64,000 nucleotides of DNA from Polaribacter sejongensis (GCF_038024065.1 NZ_CP150667.1:1991501-2055500); one strand, 5' to 3'; positions 37,086 to 47,706 are shown, counted from the first letter of the stretch. Notes: generated by a model from the sequence alone, not told the origin. Numbers and translations: made by a program.

Positions 37086-37122
37086 AAAAGTCTGCAAATT
37101 TAAAAATTTGTGGACTTTTTTT
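37086..37122 (+). terminator. Intrinsic terminator after amtB copy 2
   Basis: AAAAGTCTGCAAATTT / AAATTTGTGGACTTTT hairpin (one mismatch-type G-T) and a T-tract, 22 bp after the stop. Confidence 0.8.
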
Positions 37123-37253
37123 CTTATTTTATGAATATGCTAATAAAATTCCCTTAGATTGTCATAAGTAATCTTTTTACACGGTTTTATTGTTTTCATC
37201 ATAAAAATCACATTAAAACAGCAAGAATACTGAATCCTTTTCAATAAAATACA

Positions 37254-37261
37254 TAGATTTG
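37254..37261 (+). promoter_or_regulatory. -7 box TAGATTTG of gltBD
   Basis: TAGATTTG, matching TAnnTTTG, 20 bp before the gltB ATG. No convincing -33 TTG at 17-23 bp. Confidence 0.4.
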
Positions 37262-37281
37262 TATATATAATTGAACACAAT

Positions 37282-40200
37282 ATGGAGAAACAAGGATTAT
37301 ACTTACCAGAGTTTGAACACGAAAATTGCGGTGCTGGTTTTATCTGTAATTTGAATGGAGATAAAACAAATCAAATCATACATGATGCCCTAGAAATTCT
37401 AGTAAAACTAGAACATAGAGGAGGTGTTAGTGCAGATGGAAAAACAGGAGATGGAGCCGGAATTTTAATAGACATACCTCACGACTACTTTAAACGAGTC
37501 TGTAATTTTCCTATACCCGAACAACGCGAATATGCAGTTGGAATGGTGTTTCTTCCAAAGGTTAGTAACCAATATGATTTCTGTAAAACCACATTTGAAG
37601 AAGAAATAAAACAACAAGGACTTGCCATTTTAGGTTGGAGAGAAGTTCCTGTAGACCCTTCTCAATTAGGAGAAATTGCCCTGACCTCTGAACCTAATAT
37701 TGAGCAATTATTTGTAGGTAAAACAGATGAAATTGACGAAGCTACCTTTAAAGCGAAATTATATGCTGCTAGAAAAATAGCAGAACATACTATCAGAAAA
37801 TCTAAAATTTCTGAAAGCAAATATTTTTACATTCCTAGTTTATCTATCACCACAATTATCTACAAAGGTATTATTATGCCAGAAGATATTGGACCTTATT
37901 ATTTAGATTTACAAGAAATAGATTTAGTAACACGTTTAGCATTAGTACACCAACGTTTTTCTACTAATACAATGCCAACTTGGGAGTTAGCCCAACCATT
38001 TAGACACATGTGTCAGAATGGAGAAATTAATACTTTACGTGGTAATGTTAGTAGAATGAGAGTTCGAGAAGAAATCATGAAAAGTGATGTTTTTGGACCA
38101 CAAATAGATAAATTATTCCCAATTATATTACCAGGAAAATCAGATTCTGCTTCTATGGATATGGTGGTTGAGTTATTAACCCACACCGGTCGTTCATTAC
38201 CAGAAATTATGATGATGATGATTCCTGAAGCTTGGGAAAAACATAAAACCATGTCTAAGGAGCGTAAAGCTTTTTATGAATATAATGGTTGTATTATGGA
38301 ACCTTGGGATGGACCTGCATCTGTACCTTTTACAGATGGAGATTATATTGGAGCTTTATTAGATAGAAATGGTTTAAGACCATCTAGATATACGGTTACA
38401 AAAAGTGGTAGCTTAATTATGTCATCAGAAATTGGTGTTGTAGATGTTGCCCCTGAAGACGTAAAAGAACACGGAAGATTAGAGCCAGGAAAAATGTTCT
38501 TGGTAGACATGAATGAAGGTAGAATTATTCAGGATGAAGAAATAAAAAGTAAAATTGTTTCTGAAAGACCGTATCAAGAATGGTTAGACAAATCTCGTTT
38601 ACACTTAAAAGATGTTCCTTATAATGGTGAAACTTGTCCAATTGAAACCATTGACGTAAAAACGCGTCAACGTTTATTTAATTATACTTTTGAAGATATT
38701 CAAGAAGTAATTACACCAATGGCAATTGTTGGAAAAGAAGCCTTAGGATCAATGGGAATTGATACTCCTCTAGCTGTTTTATCAGACAGACCTCAATTAA
38801 TATCAAACTACTTTAAACAATTATTCGCACAAGTTACAAACCCACCTTTAGATGGAATTCGTGAAGAAATTGTAACTGACATTAGTTTAAATTTAGGAAA
38901 AGACAGAAATATTTTCAGCATTACAAACAGACAGTGTAGAAAACTAAGAATTCAGAACCCTGTTATTTCTAATGCCGATTTAGAAAAAATAAGAAATATA
39001 GATATTGAAAGCTTCAAAGCGAAGACTATTGAAATTTTATATCCAAAAGCACAAGGATTAAACGGACTTGAAGATGCTTTAGACGCAATTGTTATTCAGG
39101 TAGAAAAAGCAATTGAAGAAAAAAACAACATCATTATATTATCAGACCGTGGCGTAAACCAAGAGTTTGCTCCTATCCCTGCTTTATTAGCATGTTCTTT
39201 TGTAAATCATCAATTAAACCGTTTACGTAAGCGTTCTTATTTCGATATTATTATTGAATCTGCAGAACCACGTGAACCGCATCATTTTGCAACTTTATTT
39301 GGTTATGGCGCTAGTGCTGTAAACCCATATATGGTTAATGAAATTATCAGAATGCAAGTTAAAGAAGGCTTCATAACTGGTATAGACGAGCAAAAAGCTG
39401 TTGATAATTTCAACCAAGCAATTGGTAAAGGAATTTTAAAAGTAATGAACAAAATAGGGATCTCTACTTTACACTCTTATAGAGGTTCTCAGATTTTCGA
39501 AATTGTAGGTTTTAACTCTCAATTTGTTGAAAAATATTTCCCATACACCGCTTCAAGAATCGAAGGTATTGGTTTATATGAAGTTGAAAAAGAAATTGAC
39601 CAACGCTATAAACAAGCATATCCAGATAATCAAATTGACAAAAACTTAGGTTTAAATGTTGGTGGAGATTATAGATGGAGAAGAAATGGTGAGCGCCACT
39701 TATTTAACCCAACGACAGTTGCAAAACTACAGCAAGCAGTTCGTTTAAGTGATCAGGCGAGTTATGATGTATACGCTAAAACAATTAACGAACAATCAGA
39801 AAGTTTAATGACAATTCGTGGTTTGTTTCAGTTTGACAACTTAGATCCAATTCCATTAGAAGAAGTAGAACCTTGGACAGATATTGTAAAACGTTTTAAA
39901 ACGGGTGCCATGTCTTACGGATCTATCTCTAGAGAAGCACACGAAAACTTAGCAATTGCTATGAATAGAATTGGAGGAAAATCTAATTCTGGTGAAGGTG
40001 GAGAAGACAGAAAACGTTTTCAAAAAGACATCAATGGAGACAGCAGAAACTCTGCAATTAAACAAGTAGCATCTGGTAGATTTGGAGTAACTTCTCACTA
40101 TCTATCTAGTGCAAAAGAAATACAAATAAAAATGGCTCAAGGAGCCAAACCTGGTGAAGGTGGTCAATTACCTGGATCAAAGGTTTTACCTTGGATTGCA

Positions 40201-41793
40201 GCAGCAAGAAACTCAACTCCTTTTGTTGGATTGATTTCTCCTCCTCCTCATCACGATATTTATTCAATTGAAGATTTAGCACAATTAATCTACGATTTAA
40301 AGAACGCAAACAGAGACGCTAGAATTAACGTAAAGTTAGTTTCTGAAGTTGGTGTTGGTACTATTGCTGCTGGTGTTGCCAAAGCAAAAGCAGATGTTGT
40401 ACTAATTGCTGGTTACGACGGTGGTACTGGAGCCTCTCCTCTTACCTCATTAAAACACGCTGGTTTACCTTGGGAACTTGGTTTAGCTGAAGCACAACAA
40501 ACTTTAGTTCTTAATGATTTAAGAAGTAGAATTGTTGTAGAATGTGATGGACAATTAAAAACAGGTCGTGATGTTGCCATTGCAGCTTTATTAGGTGCTG
40601 AGGAATTTGGTTTTGCAACCGCTCCTTTAGTTGCTTCAGGTTGTATTATGATGCGTAAATGTCACTTAAATACCTGTCCGGTTGGTATTGCAACTCAAGA
40701 TAAAGAGCTACGTAAAAACTTTAAAGGAACACCAGAACACGTAATTAACTTCTTCTTCTATATTGCAGAAGAATTAAGAGCAATTATGGCACAACTAGGT
40801 TTTAGAACACTAGACGAAATGGTGGGTCAGACTCATAAAATTAACGCAAACAAAGCGATAAACCACTATAAAGCAAAAGGTTTAGATTTATCTAGTATTT
40901 TACACAGACCAACTGCTTATAGAAGCATGATTGTTAAGAATACTGAAAAACAAGACCACAACTTAGAAGGAGTTTTAGACTTTACTATATTAAAAGATTC
41001 TCACAGAGCTTTATATAGAAAAGAGAAAATGAATTTAGCATATCCAATTAAAAATACAAACCGTACTGTTGGAGCAATTGTAAGTCATGAAATTTCTAAA
41101 ATATATGGTCATTTAGGTTTACCTGAAGACACACTAAACATAAACTTCACAGGTTCTGCAGGTCAAAGTTTTGGAGCATTTGGAGCTCATGGATTAACAT
41201 TTACTTTAGACGGTAATACAAATGATTATTTAGGTAAAGGTTTATCTGGAGCCAAATTAATCGTTAAGAAACCTGCAAAAGCAGACTTTTTAGCAGAGAA
41301 CAACATTATTGTTGGTAACGTTTGTATGTTTGGAGCCGTAGCCGGTGAAGCATATATAAACGGAATTGCAGGAGAACGTTTTGCAGTTCGTAACTCTGGT
41401 GCAACAGCAGTTGTAGAAGGAGTTGGAGATCACTGTTGTGAATACATGACCGGTGGTAAAGTAGTTGTTTTAGGTAAAACAGGTAGAAATTTTGCTGCAG
41501 GTATGAGTGGTGGTATCGCTTATGTATATGACCCTAACAATACATTTATAAACGGACTTTGTAATACAGAAACTATTGAGTTCGAAGAAATCTCTGAAGA
41601 AGTTGCTGCTGAATTAAAAGCAACAATAGAAAAACATGTTTTATATACAGACAGTAAAAAAGGTGCAGAATTGTTAGCCGATTGGGATACAAGCTTAAAA
41701 AACTTTGTAAAAGTAATGCCAATTGAATACAAGAAAGCCTTAAAACGTATAGAAACAGAAGAACCAATGTTCGAAGAACTAACAATAGCATAA
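37282..41793 (+). CDS. gltB: Glutamate synthase large subunit
   Basis: The 1503-residue GOGAT alpha subunit, which transfers the amide N of glutamine to 2-oxoglutarate. A short propeptide precedes the catalytic Cys16 ([10 protein letters not shown]), exposed after cleavage. The amidotransferase domain spans about residues 16-430, with [16 protein letters not shown]. The central domain runs to about 780; the FMN domain (800-1190) includes [17 protein letters not shown] and the 3Fe-4S Cys cluster [12 protein letters not shown]. The GXGXG domain follows to the end. It is followed by gltD after 4 bp. Confidence 0.97.
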   Translation: MEKQGLYLPEFEHENCGAGFICNLNGDKTNQIIHDALEILVKLEHRGGVSADGKTGDGAGILIDIPHDYFKRVCNFPIPEQREYAVGMVFLPKVSNQYDFCKTTFEEEIKQQGLAILGWREVPVDPSQLGEIALTSEPNIEQLFVGKTDEIDEATFKAKLYAARKIAEHTIRKSKISESKYFYIPSLSITTIIYKGIIMPEDIGPYYLDLQEIDLVTRLALVHQRFSTNTMPTWELAQPFRHMCQNGEINTLRGNVSRMRVREEIMKSDVFGPQIDKLFPIILPGKSDSASMDMVVELLTHTGRSLPEIMMMMIPEAWEKHKTMSKERKAFYEYNGCIMEPWDGPASVPFTDGDYIGALLDRNGLRPSRYTVTKSGSLIMSSEIGVVDVAPEDVKEHGRLEPGKMFLVDMNEGRIIQDEEIKSKIVSERPYQEWLDKSRLHLKDVPYNGETCPIETIDVKTRQRLFNYTFEDIQEVITPMAIVGKEALGSMGIDTPLAVLSDRPQLISNYFKQLFAQVTNPPLDGIREEIVTDISLNLGKDRNIFSITNRQCRKLRIQNPVISNADLEKIRNIDIESFKAKTIEILYPKAQGLNGLEDALDAIVIQVEKAIEEKNNIIILSDRGVNQEFAPIPALLACSFVNHQLNRLRKRSYFDIIIESAEPREPHHFATLFGYGASAVNPYMVNEIIRMQVKEGFITGIDEQKAVDNFNQAIGKGILKVMNKIGISTLHSYRGSQIFEIVGFNSQFVEKYFPYTASRIEGIGLYEVEKEIDQRYKQAYPDNQIDKNLGLNVGGDYRWRRNGERHLFNPTTVAKLQQAVRLSDQASYDVYAKTINEQSESLMTIRGLFQFDNLDPIPLEEVEPWTDIVKRFKTGAMSYGSISREAHENLAIAMNRIGGKSNSGEGGEDRKRFQKDINGDSRNSAIKQVASGRFGVTSHYLSSAKEIQIKMAQGAKPGEGGQLPGSKVLPWIAAARNSTPFVGLISPPPHHDIYSIEDLAQLIYDLKNANRDARINVKLVSEVGVGTIAAGVAKAKADVVLIAGYDGGTGASPLTSLKHAGLPWELGLAEAQQTLVLNDLRSRIVVECDGQLKTGRDVAIAALLGAEEFGFATAPLVASGCIMMRKCHLNTCPVGIATQDKELRKNFKGTPEHVINFFFYIAEELRAIMAQLGFRTLDEMVGQTHKINANKAINHYKAKGLDLSSILHRPTAYRSMIVKNTEKQDHNLEGVLDFTILKDSHRALYRKEKMNLAYPIKNTNRTVGAIVSHEISKIYGHLGLPEDTLNINFTGSAGQSFGAFGAHGLTFTLDGNTNDYLGKGLSGAKLIVKKPAKADFLAENNIIVGNVCMFGAVAGEAYINGIAGERFAVRNSGATAVVEGVGDHCCEYMTGGKVVVLGKTGRNFAAGMSGGIAYVYDPNNTFINGLCNTETIEFEEISEEVAAELKATIEKHVLYTDSKKGAELLADWDTSLKNFVKVMPIEYKKALKRIETEEPMFEELTIA

Positions 41794-41797
41794 TGTC

Positions 41798-43261
41798 ATG
41801 GGAAAAATAACAGGATTTAAAGAATTTGAAAGACAGGATGAAACATACACTTCTGTAAAAGATCGTGTAAAAAATTATAAAGAATTTACAGTTCCTCTTT
41901 CTGAAGAAGAAATAACAAAACAAGGATCACGTTGTATGGATTGTGGTATTCCTTTTTGCCATAGTGGTTGTCCATTAGGAAACCTAATTCCAGATTTCAA
42001 TCATATGGTACACCAAGGCGAATGGAAAAAAGCATCATGGATACTACATTCTACAAACAATTTTCCAGAATTTACAGGTCGCTTATGCCCTGCTCCATGT
42101 GAACAATCATGTGTATTAGGTATTATTGAAGACCCAGTTTCTATTGAAAATATTGAAAAAAACATTGTAGAACGTGCTTTTAAAGAAGGCTGGATAAAAC
42201 CTCAACCTCCTAAAAACAGAACAGGAAAAACAATTGCAATTGTTGGTTCTGGTCCTGCAGGATTAGCAGCAGCACAACAATTAAACAGAGCAGGTCATAC
42301 AGTAACTGTGTTTGAAAGAGATGATGAAGTTGGTGGCTTACTACGTTACGGAATTCCTAATTTTAAATTAGAAAAAGGAATTATAGATAGAAGAGTTGCT
42401 ATTTTAGAAGCAGAAGGAATTATATTTAAAACAAACGTAAACGTTGGTGTTAACTATAGTGTAAAAGAATTAAAAGCTTTTGACAGTATTGTATTATGTG
42501 GTGGTGCAACAGAAAGACGTAGCTTACCAACCCCTGGTATTGATGCCGATGGTGTAGTACAAGCAATGGATTTCTTAACACAACAAACAAAAGTTGTGTT
42601 TGGTAAAGAAGTAAAAGACCAAATATTAGCTACAGATAAAGATGTAATTGTAATTGGTGGTGGAGATACAGGATCTGATTGTATTGGAACTTCAAACAGA
42701 CACGGAGCAAAATCTGTGGTAAACTTTGAAATTATGCCAAAACCTCCAGGACACCGTTCACCAACAACTCCTTGGCCTTTTTGGCCTTTACAATTAAAGA
42801 CCTCATCTTCTCACAAAGAAGGTGCAGATCGTAACTGGTTAATTAACACCAAAGAGTTTGTTAAAGATGCAAACGGAAAATTAACTGCTTTAAAAACAGT
42901 TAATGTAGAATGGAAAATGGTTCCAGGTCAAAGACCTCAGTTAATAGAAATTGCAGGTACAGAAAAAACATGGCCTTGTGATTTAGCTTTATTAGCATTA
43001 GGTTTTACAGGTCCAGAAAGTACTTTAGCAGATAAATTAGGTCTTAAAACAGATGCTCGTTCTAACTACAAAGCAGAATACGGAAAATATCAAACCAATG
43101 TTAAAAACATCTTTACAGCGGGAGATATGCGTCGTGGACAGTCTTTAATTGTTTGGGCGATTTCTGAAGGAAGAGAAGCAGCAAGACAAGTGGATTTATT
43201 TTTAATGGGTAAAACAGAATTACCTTCTAAAGATGTTACAGGCGATTTAGTTGCTATGTAA
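41798..43261 (+). CDS. gltD: Glutamate synthase small subunit
   Basis: The 487-residue GOGAT beta subunit, passing electrons from NAD(P)H through FAD and two low-potential Fe-S clusters to GltB. N-terminal Cys motifs are CMDCGIPFCHSGCPLGN and CPAPCEQSCVLG. The FAD site is IVGSGPAGLAAAQQLNRAG and the NAD(P) site VIVIGGGDTGSDC. The C-terminal FTAGDMRRGQSLIVWAI is typical. It ends the nitrogen cluster; a terminator follows. Confidence 0.97.
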   Translation: MGKITGFKEFERQDETYTSVKDRVKNYKEFTVPLSEEEITKQGSRCMDCGIPFCHSGCPLGNLIPDFNHMVHQGEWKKASWILHSTNNFPEFTGRLCPAPCEQSCVLGIIEDPVSIENIEKNIVERAFKEGWIKPQPPKNRTGKTIAIVGSGPAGLAAAQQLNRAGHTVTVFERDDEVGGLLRYGIPNFKLEKGIIDRRVAILEAEGIIFKTNVNVGVNYSVKELKAFDSIVLCGGATERRSLPTPGIDADGVVQAMDFLTQQTKVVFGKEVKDQILATDKDVIVIGGGDTGSDCIGTSNRHGAKSVVNFEIMPKPPGHRSPTTPWPFWPLQLKTSSSHKEGADRNWLINTKEFVKDANGKLTALKTVNVEWKMVPGQRPQLIEIAGTEKTWPCDLALLALGFTGPESTLADKLGLKTDARSNYKAEYGKYQTNVKNIFTAGDMRRGQSLIVWAISEGREAARQVDLFLMGKTELPSKDVTGDLVAM

Positions 43262-43321
43262 TTTATCCAAACTATCAACTCTAATGATTCCGTATTTTCG
43301 GAATTGTATCGAGAATATATC

Positions 43322-43358
43322 AAAACTCATCAATTTAATTATTGATGAGTTTTTTTAT
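43322..43358 (+). terminator. Intrinsic terminator after gltD
   Basis: AACTCATCAAT / ATTGATGAGTT stem with a short loop and a T7 tract, 61 bp after the stop. Confidence 0.85.
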
Positions 43359-43380
43359 TTTAAAATAGCTCTAATATTTT

Positions 43381-43508
43381 GGGCGTGCCCATTTTTAAAA
43401 GAACATAATTTATAACAACAGACATTTAGCTTAAAAATGGTCAGGCTATCCATTACAAGTCCTCGATCGTGCCTCACTGCGGGCTTTTTATTACTATCCT
43501 TCACGCGG
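43381..43508. repeat. Dispersed intergenic element, 'GGGCGTGCCC' type
   Basis: A GC-rich island in AT-rich surroundings. It starts GGGCGTGCCC, has GGTCAGGCTATCC in the middle and ends ATCCTTCACGCGG. From memory, blocks of this kind (a GGGCGT start, a GGCTATCC centre and a CTCACGCG end) recur between genes in many Flavobacteria. There is one copy in this window. No ORF of note. Confidence 0.6.
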
Positions 43509-43577
43509 TATTCAATATAAAAAACAGAAGTAAGCAAAAGCAATTATCAGCATAAACTATACTAATCAAGTGTTCAC

Positions 43578-43886
43578 TTAATCTCTCTCAACTCCTTTTT
43601 CAAATTTCCCAAAATTATCTGTCGGATTCAACCATTTGTTTTTAGTTGACGTATAAATTTTTAACGGTATATTTTCTACTTCTTTTATAGACTCATCTAC
43701 TAATAGTAAATTATTATTCACCACTACCACTTCATCAGCCTCAGTTAATAGATCACTTATTCCACCATCATCAATATCATCTTCTTTTGAATTCATAAGA
43801 AACTCTACAAAGAACACAAGGCCTAAAAGAAAAAAACTAAAAAAAATAAAAACATTTACCACTTCGCATAAAATCAAATAACGCAA
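43578..43886 (-). CDS. Small hypothetical protein with one membrane segment
   Basis: A 102-codon frame on the minus strand between gltD and tRNA-Asn. It would start at a TTG (43884-43886) and has one hydrophobic segment at about residues 9-30, then an acidic stretch (SKEDDIDDGGISDLL) and a soluble tail. The only internal ATG (43794-43796) leaves 72 residues without the membrane part. No known family is recognised and no clear promoter is seen. It may be a real membrane-anchored small protein or a chance frame. Confidence 0.35.
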   Translation of the reverse strand: MRYLILCEVVNVFIFFSFFLLGLVFFVEFLMNSKEDDIDDGGISDLLTEADEVVVVNNNLLLVDESIKEVENIPLKIYTSTKNKWLNPTDNFGKFEKGVERD

Positions 43887-43929
43887 TCAACCACTCCACA
43901 ATGGTCTAAATTTAAAAAATATAGACACA

Positions 43930-43965
43930 AAAAAAAAGCCTTATCAATAAAGATAAGACTTTTTT
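43930..43965 (-). terminator. Intrinsic terminator of tRNA-Asn copy 1
   Basis: Minus-strand stem AAGTCTTATC / GATAAGGCTT with a 6-nt loop and a long T-tract, directly after the tRNA. Confidence 0.85.
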
Positions 43966-43967
43966 AG

Positions 43968-44041
43968 CTCCCTCTCAAGGACTCGAACCTTGGACCCTCT
44001 GATTAACAGTCAGATGCTCTAACCAACTGAGCTAAGAAGGA
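43968..44041 (-). tRNA. tRNA-Asn (anticodon GTT), copy 1
   Basis: Cloverleaf on the minus strand: acceptor TCCTTCT/AGAGGGA (with G-T pairs), D-arm GCTC...GAGC, anticodon stem TCTGA/TCAGA, loop CTGTTAA (anticodon GTT), T-loop GGTTCGAGT, discriminator G. 74 nt; CCA not encoded, unlike the tRNA-Val genes. Confidence 0.96.
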
Positions 44042-44073
44042 GTTTGCTTCACATATAATATGATTAGCGACTG

Positions 44074-44103
44074 CAAATATAAATCTTTTTATTACTTGCA
44101 CAA
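44074..44103 (-). promoter_or_regulatory. Promoter of tRNA-Asn copy 1
   Basis: TTG (44101-44103), 19 bp, TATATTTG (44074-44081) on the minus strand. Confidence 0.72.
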
Positions 44104-44471
44104 GTGTTTATTAATTTTTTTTTGCACTAAAAAGAAAGTATTTTATGTCTAGTAAAAAATCTACAATCTCTCGACTTTAACTTTCTAATATTTATGCATA
44201 ATTCCTAGATCCTACACCACTATTTATTCAGCTGACTAAAGTAAACGCAAAGTGACAATAAATTTTTGCACCTTAATATTTATACAAAATTATCAAGTCA
44301 TACAATGTTTGGACTTGATTCGTTCAATTGAAGTATCCAAAATAGAAATAATTTAAAAGTCAAAGTTCTTCTTTTTTAGTTTACTCCACAACTTTTTGTG
44401 TTGATCCATTTTTTGCACTAAACATCTATGATCTTTAGTCAACACAAACTGAATCTAAAAAAGTTTAGAAC
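44104..44471. other. Gap between the two tRNA-Asn genes
   Basis: No gene is seen. The only structure I noticed is an inverted pair TTGTGTTGA (about 44394-44402) and TCAACACAA (about 44439-44447) with a 36-nt loop, of unknown meaning. It separates two near-identical tRNA units offset by 543 bp. Confidence 0.4.
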
Positions 44472-44509
44472 AAAAAAAAAAGTCTTATCAATAAAGATAA
44501 GACTTTTTT
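44472..44509 (-). terminator. Intrinsic terminator of tRNA-Asn copy 2
   Basis: Perfect minus-strand stem AAAAGTCTTATC / GATAAGACTTTT and a T-tract, as after copy 1. Confidence 0.85.
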
Positions 44510-44510
44510 G

Positions 44511-44584
44511 CTCCCTCTCAAGGACTCGAACCTTGGACCCTCTGATTAACAGTCAGATGCTCTAACCAACTGAGCTAAGAAGGA
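44511..44584 (-). tRNA. tRNA-Asn (anticodon GTT), copy 2
   Basis: Identical in sequence to copy 1: loop CTGTTAA, anticodon GTT, 74 nt, CCA not encoded. Own promoter and terminator. Confidence 0.96.
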
Positions 44585-44615
44585 GTTTGCGACACATAAT
44601 TGTGTTTTGCGAGTG

Positions 44616-44645
44616 CAAATATACATCCTTTTTTAACTTCACCAA
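44616..44645 (-). promoter_or_regulatory. Promoter of tRNA-Asn copy 2
   Basis: TTG (44643-44645), 19 bp, TATATTTG (44616-44623) on the minus strand, the same architecture as the other three tRNA genes. Confidence 0.72.
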
Positions 44646-44732
44646 ACAATTTTTAAAAAAAGATTAAAAAAAAACAAAAAAAAGTATTTTGTATTATTAT
44701 CAATAAATAATACGGGTTTACTACAAAATTTG

Positions 44733-44740
44733 TATTTTTG
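44733..44740 (+). promoter_or_regulatory. -7 box TATTTTTG of sucA
   Basis: TATTTTTG matches TAnnTTTG, 39 bp before the sucA ATG. A -33 TTG at normal spacing is not obvious. Confidence 0.4.
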
Positions 44741-44779
44741 ATTCTGCATTACATACTTTAAAAAAGTAGAAACTATAAT

Positions 44780-47515
44780 ATGGATAAATTTTCGTTTTTA
44801 AACGCAGCACACACAGGCTTTATAGCTGATTTATATGATAAGTATTTGATAAACCCAGATGCCGTAGAACCAAGCTGGAGAAGCTTCTTTCAGGGATATG
44901 ATTTAGCAAATGAGAATTATTCTTTAAAAGATGAAGAAGAAGTTTCATCAGAAATACCTCAAGAAGTTCGTAAAGAATTTTTTGTTGTCGATTTAATTAA
45001 TGGGTACAGAACACGTGGTCATTTATTTACAAAAACAAACCCGGTTAGAGATAGAAGACAGTATTACCCTACTTTAGATCTTGAAAACTTTGGACTTTCC
45101 GAAATCGATTTAGATAAAGAATTTTCTGCAGGTGAAGTTTTAGGCTTAGGAAAAGCAAAACTTTCTGAAATTATAAAAAACTTACAACGTATTTACTGTG
45201 ATTCTATTGGTGTAGAATACATGTATATGCGTAACCCAGAAAAATTAAAATGGTGGCATGAACGTTTTAATAAAAACGACAACCATCCAAACTACTCTAT
45301 AGAGGCTAAAAAATATATTTTAGGAAAACTAAACCAAGCAGTAACTTTTGAGAGTTTCTTACAAACTAAATATGTAGGTCAGAAACGTTTTTCTTTAGAA
45401 GGTGGAGAAACCTTAATTCCTGGTATGAGTGTTATCTTAAGAGATGCCGCAGAAAAATACGGAGTTAAAGAATGTGTTTTAGGAATGGCGCATAGAGGCC
45501 GTTTAAATACCTTGGTTAACATCTTTAAAAAACCTGTTAGAGATTTATTTAGTGAATTTGAAGGGAAAGATTTCGAAGATGAAGACATCGATGGAGATGT
45601 AAAGTACCATTTAGGTTTAACGTTAAGTAAAACTTTTAGAGATGGTAACGAAATAAAAATGAATTTAGTTCCAAATCCTTCGCACTTAGAAACTGTAGCT
45701 GCAGTAACAGAAGGAATTACAAGAGCTAAAATAGATAGAAAATATAATGGTGATGCTAGCAAAATATTACCAATTATAATTCACGGAGATGCTGCAATTG
45801 CAGGTCAAGGTATTGCATATGAGGTAACTCAAATGGCAAAATTAAATGGTTATAAAACAGGTGGTACAATTCACATTGTTGTAAATAATCAAATTGGTTT
45901 TACAACTAATTATTTAGATGCACGTTCTAGTACGTACTGTACAGATGTAGCAAAAGTAACTTTATCGCCAGTATTACACGTAAATGCTGACGATACAGAA
46001 GCTGTTTGTCACGCTATGGAAATGGCGTTAGAATTTAGAATGAAGTTTAAACAAGATATTTTTATCGATTTATTAGGCTATAGAAAATATGGACATAATG
46101 AAGGAGATGAACCTCGTTTTACACAACCTACATTATACAAAGCAATCTCTAAACATAAAAATCCAAAAGATATTTATGCAGAACAATTGCTTTCAGAAGG
46201 TTCTATAGACGGCTCTTACTTAAAGGAAATTACTACCGAATTTAAACAAATGCTTGAAAGAGAATTTGAGGAGGCTAAGAAAGTAGAAAAATCAATCGTA
46301 AGGGAATTTATGCAATCTACCTGGGAAGGATATGAGCGTGAAGACCTGGACACAATGTTACTTACGGATAATACAACGTACGAAGAAGATAAGTTAAAAA
46401 ATATAGCAAAGATTGTTTCTACAGTTCCTGAAGGAGCTAACTTTGTTAGAAAAGCAGAACGTATTTTAGCTGGTAGAGCTAAAATGACTTTTGAAACGAA
46501 TAACTTAGACTGGGGAATGGCAGAAACACTTGCCTACGGAAGTTTAATGGAAGAAGGATATAACATTCGTATTTCTGGACAAGATGTAGAAAGAGGAACA
46601 TTTTCTCACAGACACGCTATCTTACGTGATGAGGTTACAGAAGAGCGTATCAACTTATTAAATACAAACCCTAATAATAAAGGACAAATGACGATTTACA
46701 ACTCGTTATTGTCTGAATACGGTGTACTTGGTTTTGATTATGGTTACGCCATGGCAAACCCTAATACATTAACAATTTGGGAAGCACAGTTTGGAGATTT
46801 CTCTAACGGTGCACAAATTATGTTTGACCAATATATTTCTGCAGCAGAAGATAAATGGAAATTACAAAACGGAATTGTAGTCTTATTACCTCACGGTTAT
46901 GAAGGACAAGGTTCTGAGCATTCATCTGCTAGGATAGAACGTTACTTACAATTATGTGCTATAGATAATATGACGGTTGCAAATTGTACAACACCTTCTA
47001 ACTTTTATCATTTGTTACGTAGACAAATGAAACGTACGTATAGAAAACCTTTAATTGTATTTACACCTAAAAGTTTATTACGTCATCCAAAAGCAGTTAA
47101 TACGATTCAAGATTTAGCTACTAGTGAATTTCAAGAAGTTATAGATGACACACTAGCACCTAAAAAAGTAAAGAAAATAGTTTTCTGTATGGGTAAATTC
47201 TATTATGATTTACTTGAAGAAAGAGAAAATTTAAAAAGAGATGATATTGCTTTGGTAAGAATAGAGCAATTATTCCCTTTACACTTAGAGAAAATACAGA
47301 AAGTAATAGATAGATATCCTAATGTAGAAGAATACATTTGGGCACAAGAAGAACCAAGAAACATGGGAGCTTGGAGTTATATGTTAGAACGTTTTGAGTT
47401 GGTAAAATTAACAGTTCGTTCTCGTAAATACTATGCAGTACCTGCAGCTGGTTCTAGTACAAGATTTAAAAAACGTCATAAAGCTGTTATAGACAGTGTT
47501 TTTGATACTGAGTAA
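44780..47515 (+). CDS. sucA: 2-oxoglutarate dehydrogenase E1 component
   Basis: The 911-residue thiamine-diphosphate E1 of the 2-oxoglutarate dehydrogenase complex (TCA cycle). The N-terminus MDKFSFLNAAHTGFIADLYD carries the E2-binding segment; VEPSWRSFFQGYD is a family marker. The TPP domain has GMAHRGRLNTLVNI, HGDAAIAGQGIAYE and VVNNQIGFTTN; the transketolase-like part has FSHRHAILRDE and LLPHGYEGQGSEHSSAR. Full length. sucB follows after a 191-bp gap holding a palindromic element. Confidence 0.97.
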   Translation: MDKFSFLNAAHTGFIADLYDKYLINPDAVEPSWRSFFQGYDLANENYSLKDEEEVSSEIPQEVRKEFFVVDLINGYRTRGHLFTKTNPVRDRRQYYPTLDLENFGLSEIDLDKEFSAGEVLGLGKAKLSEIIKNLQRIYCDSIGVEYMYMRNPEKLKWWHERFNKNDNHPNYSIEAKKYILGKLNQAVTFESFLQTKYVGQKRFSLEGGETLIPGMSVILRDAAEKYGVKECVLGMAHRGRLNTLVNIFKKPVRDLFSEFEGKDFEDEDIDGDVKYHLGLTLSKTFRDGNEIKMNLVPNPSHLETVAAVTEGITRAKIDRKYNGDASKILPIIIHGDAAIAGQGIAYEVTQMAKLNGYKTGGTIHIVVNNQIGFTTNYLDARSSTYCTDVAKVTLSPVLHVNADDTEAVCHAMEMALEFRMKFKQDIFIDLLGYRKYGHNEGDEPRFTQPTLYKAISKHKNPKDIYAEQLLSEGSIDGSYLKEITTEFKQMLEREFEEAKKVEKSIVREFMQSTWEGYEREDLDTMLLTDNTTYEEDKLKNIAKIVSTVPEGANFVRKAERILAGRAKMTFETNNLDWGMAETLAYGSLMEEGYNIRISGQDVERGTFSHRHAILRDEVTEERINLLNTNPNNKGQMTIYNSLLSEYGVLGFDYGYAMANPNTLTIWEAQFGDFSNGAQIMFDQYISAAEDKWKLQNGIVVLLPHGYEGQGSEHSSARIERYLQLCAIDNMTVANCTTPSNFYHLLRRQMKRTYRKPLIVFTPKSLLRHPKAVNTIQDLATSEFQEVIDDTLAPKKVKKIVFCMGKFYYDLLEERENLKRDDIALVRIEQLFPLHLEKIQKVIDRYPNVEEYIWAQEEPRNMGAWSYMLERFELVKLTVRSRKYYAVPAAGSSTRFKKRHKAVIDSVFDTE

Positions 47516-47549
47516 AAGCGTTAAGGATTGAAATGACATCCTTTTTTAC

Positions 47550-47596
47550 TGTCAGTTCGAGTGAATTTGCTCTTTTGCAAATTTGTATCGAGAACA
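47550..47596. repeat. Palindromic element 'GTTCGAG...TCGAGAAC' between sucA and sucB
   Basis: A nested imperfect hairpin: outer GTTC-GA / TC-GAGAAC and inner AATTTGC (47564-47570) / GCAAATT (47577-47583). A partial relative with TTGTATCGAGAA is seen after gltD near 43305-43317. Similar GTTCGAGTG...TGTATCGAGAAC blocks are, from memory, common between genes of marine Flavobacteria. Confidence 0.6.
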
Positions 47597-47706
47597 GAAG
47601 TAAAAAAGATATAATGGAAAGCCTGTTAAAACGCCCAAATAAATAAAATAAAAAAATAATTAAATAGCGTACCGTATTAAGTTTGGTATTAATAAATTAA
47701 GAAAGC

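Noticed and set aside
43968..44584. Duplicated tRNA-Asn as att sites
   Set aside because: Both full units are repeated and the spacer has no integrase or cargo gene.
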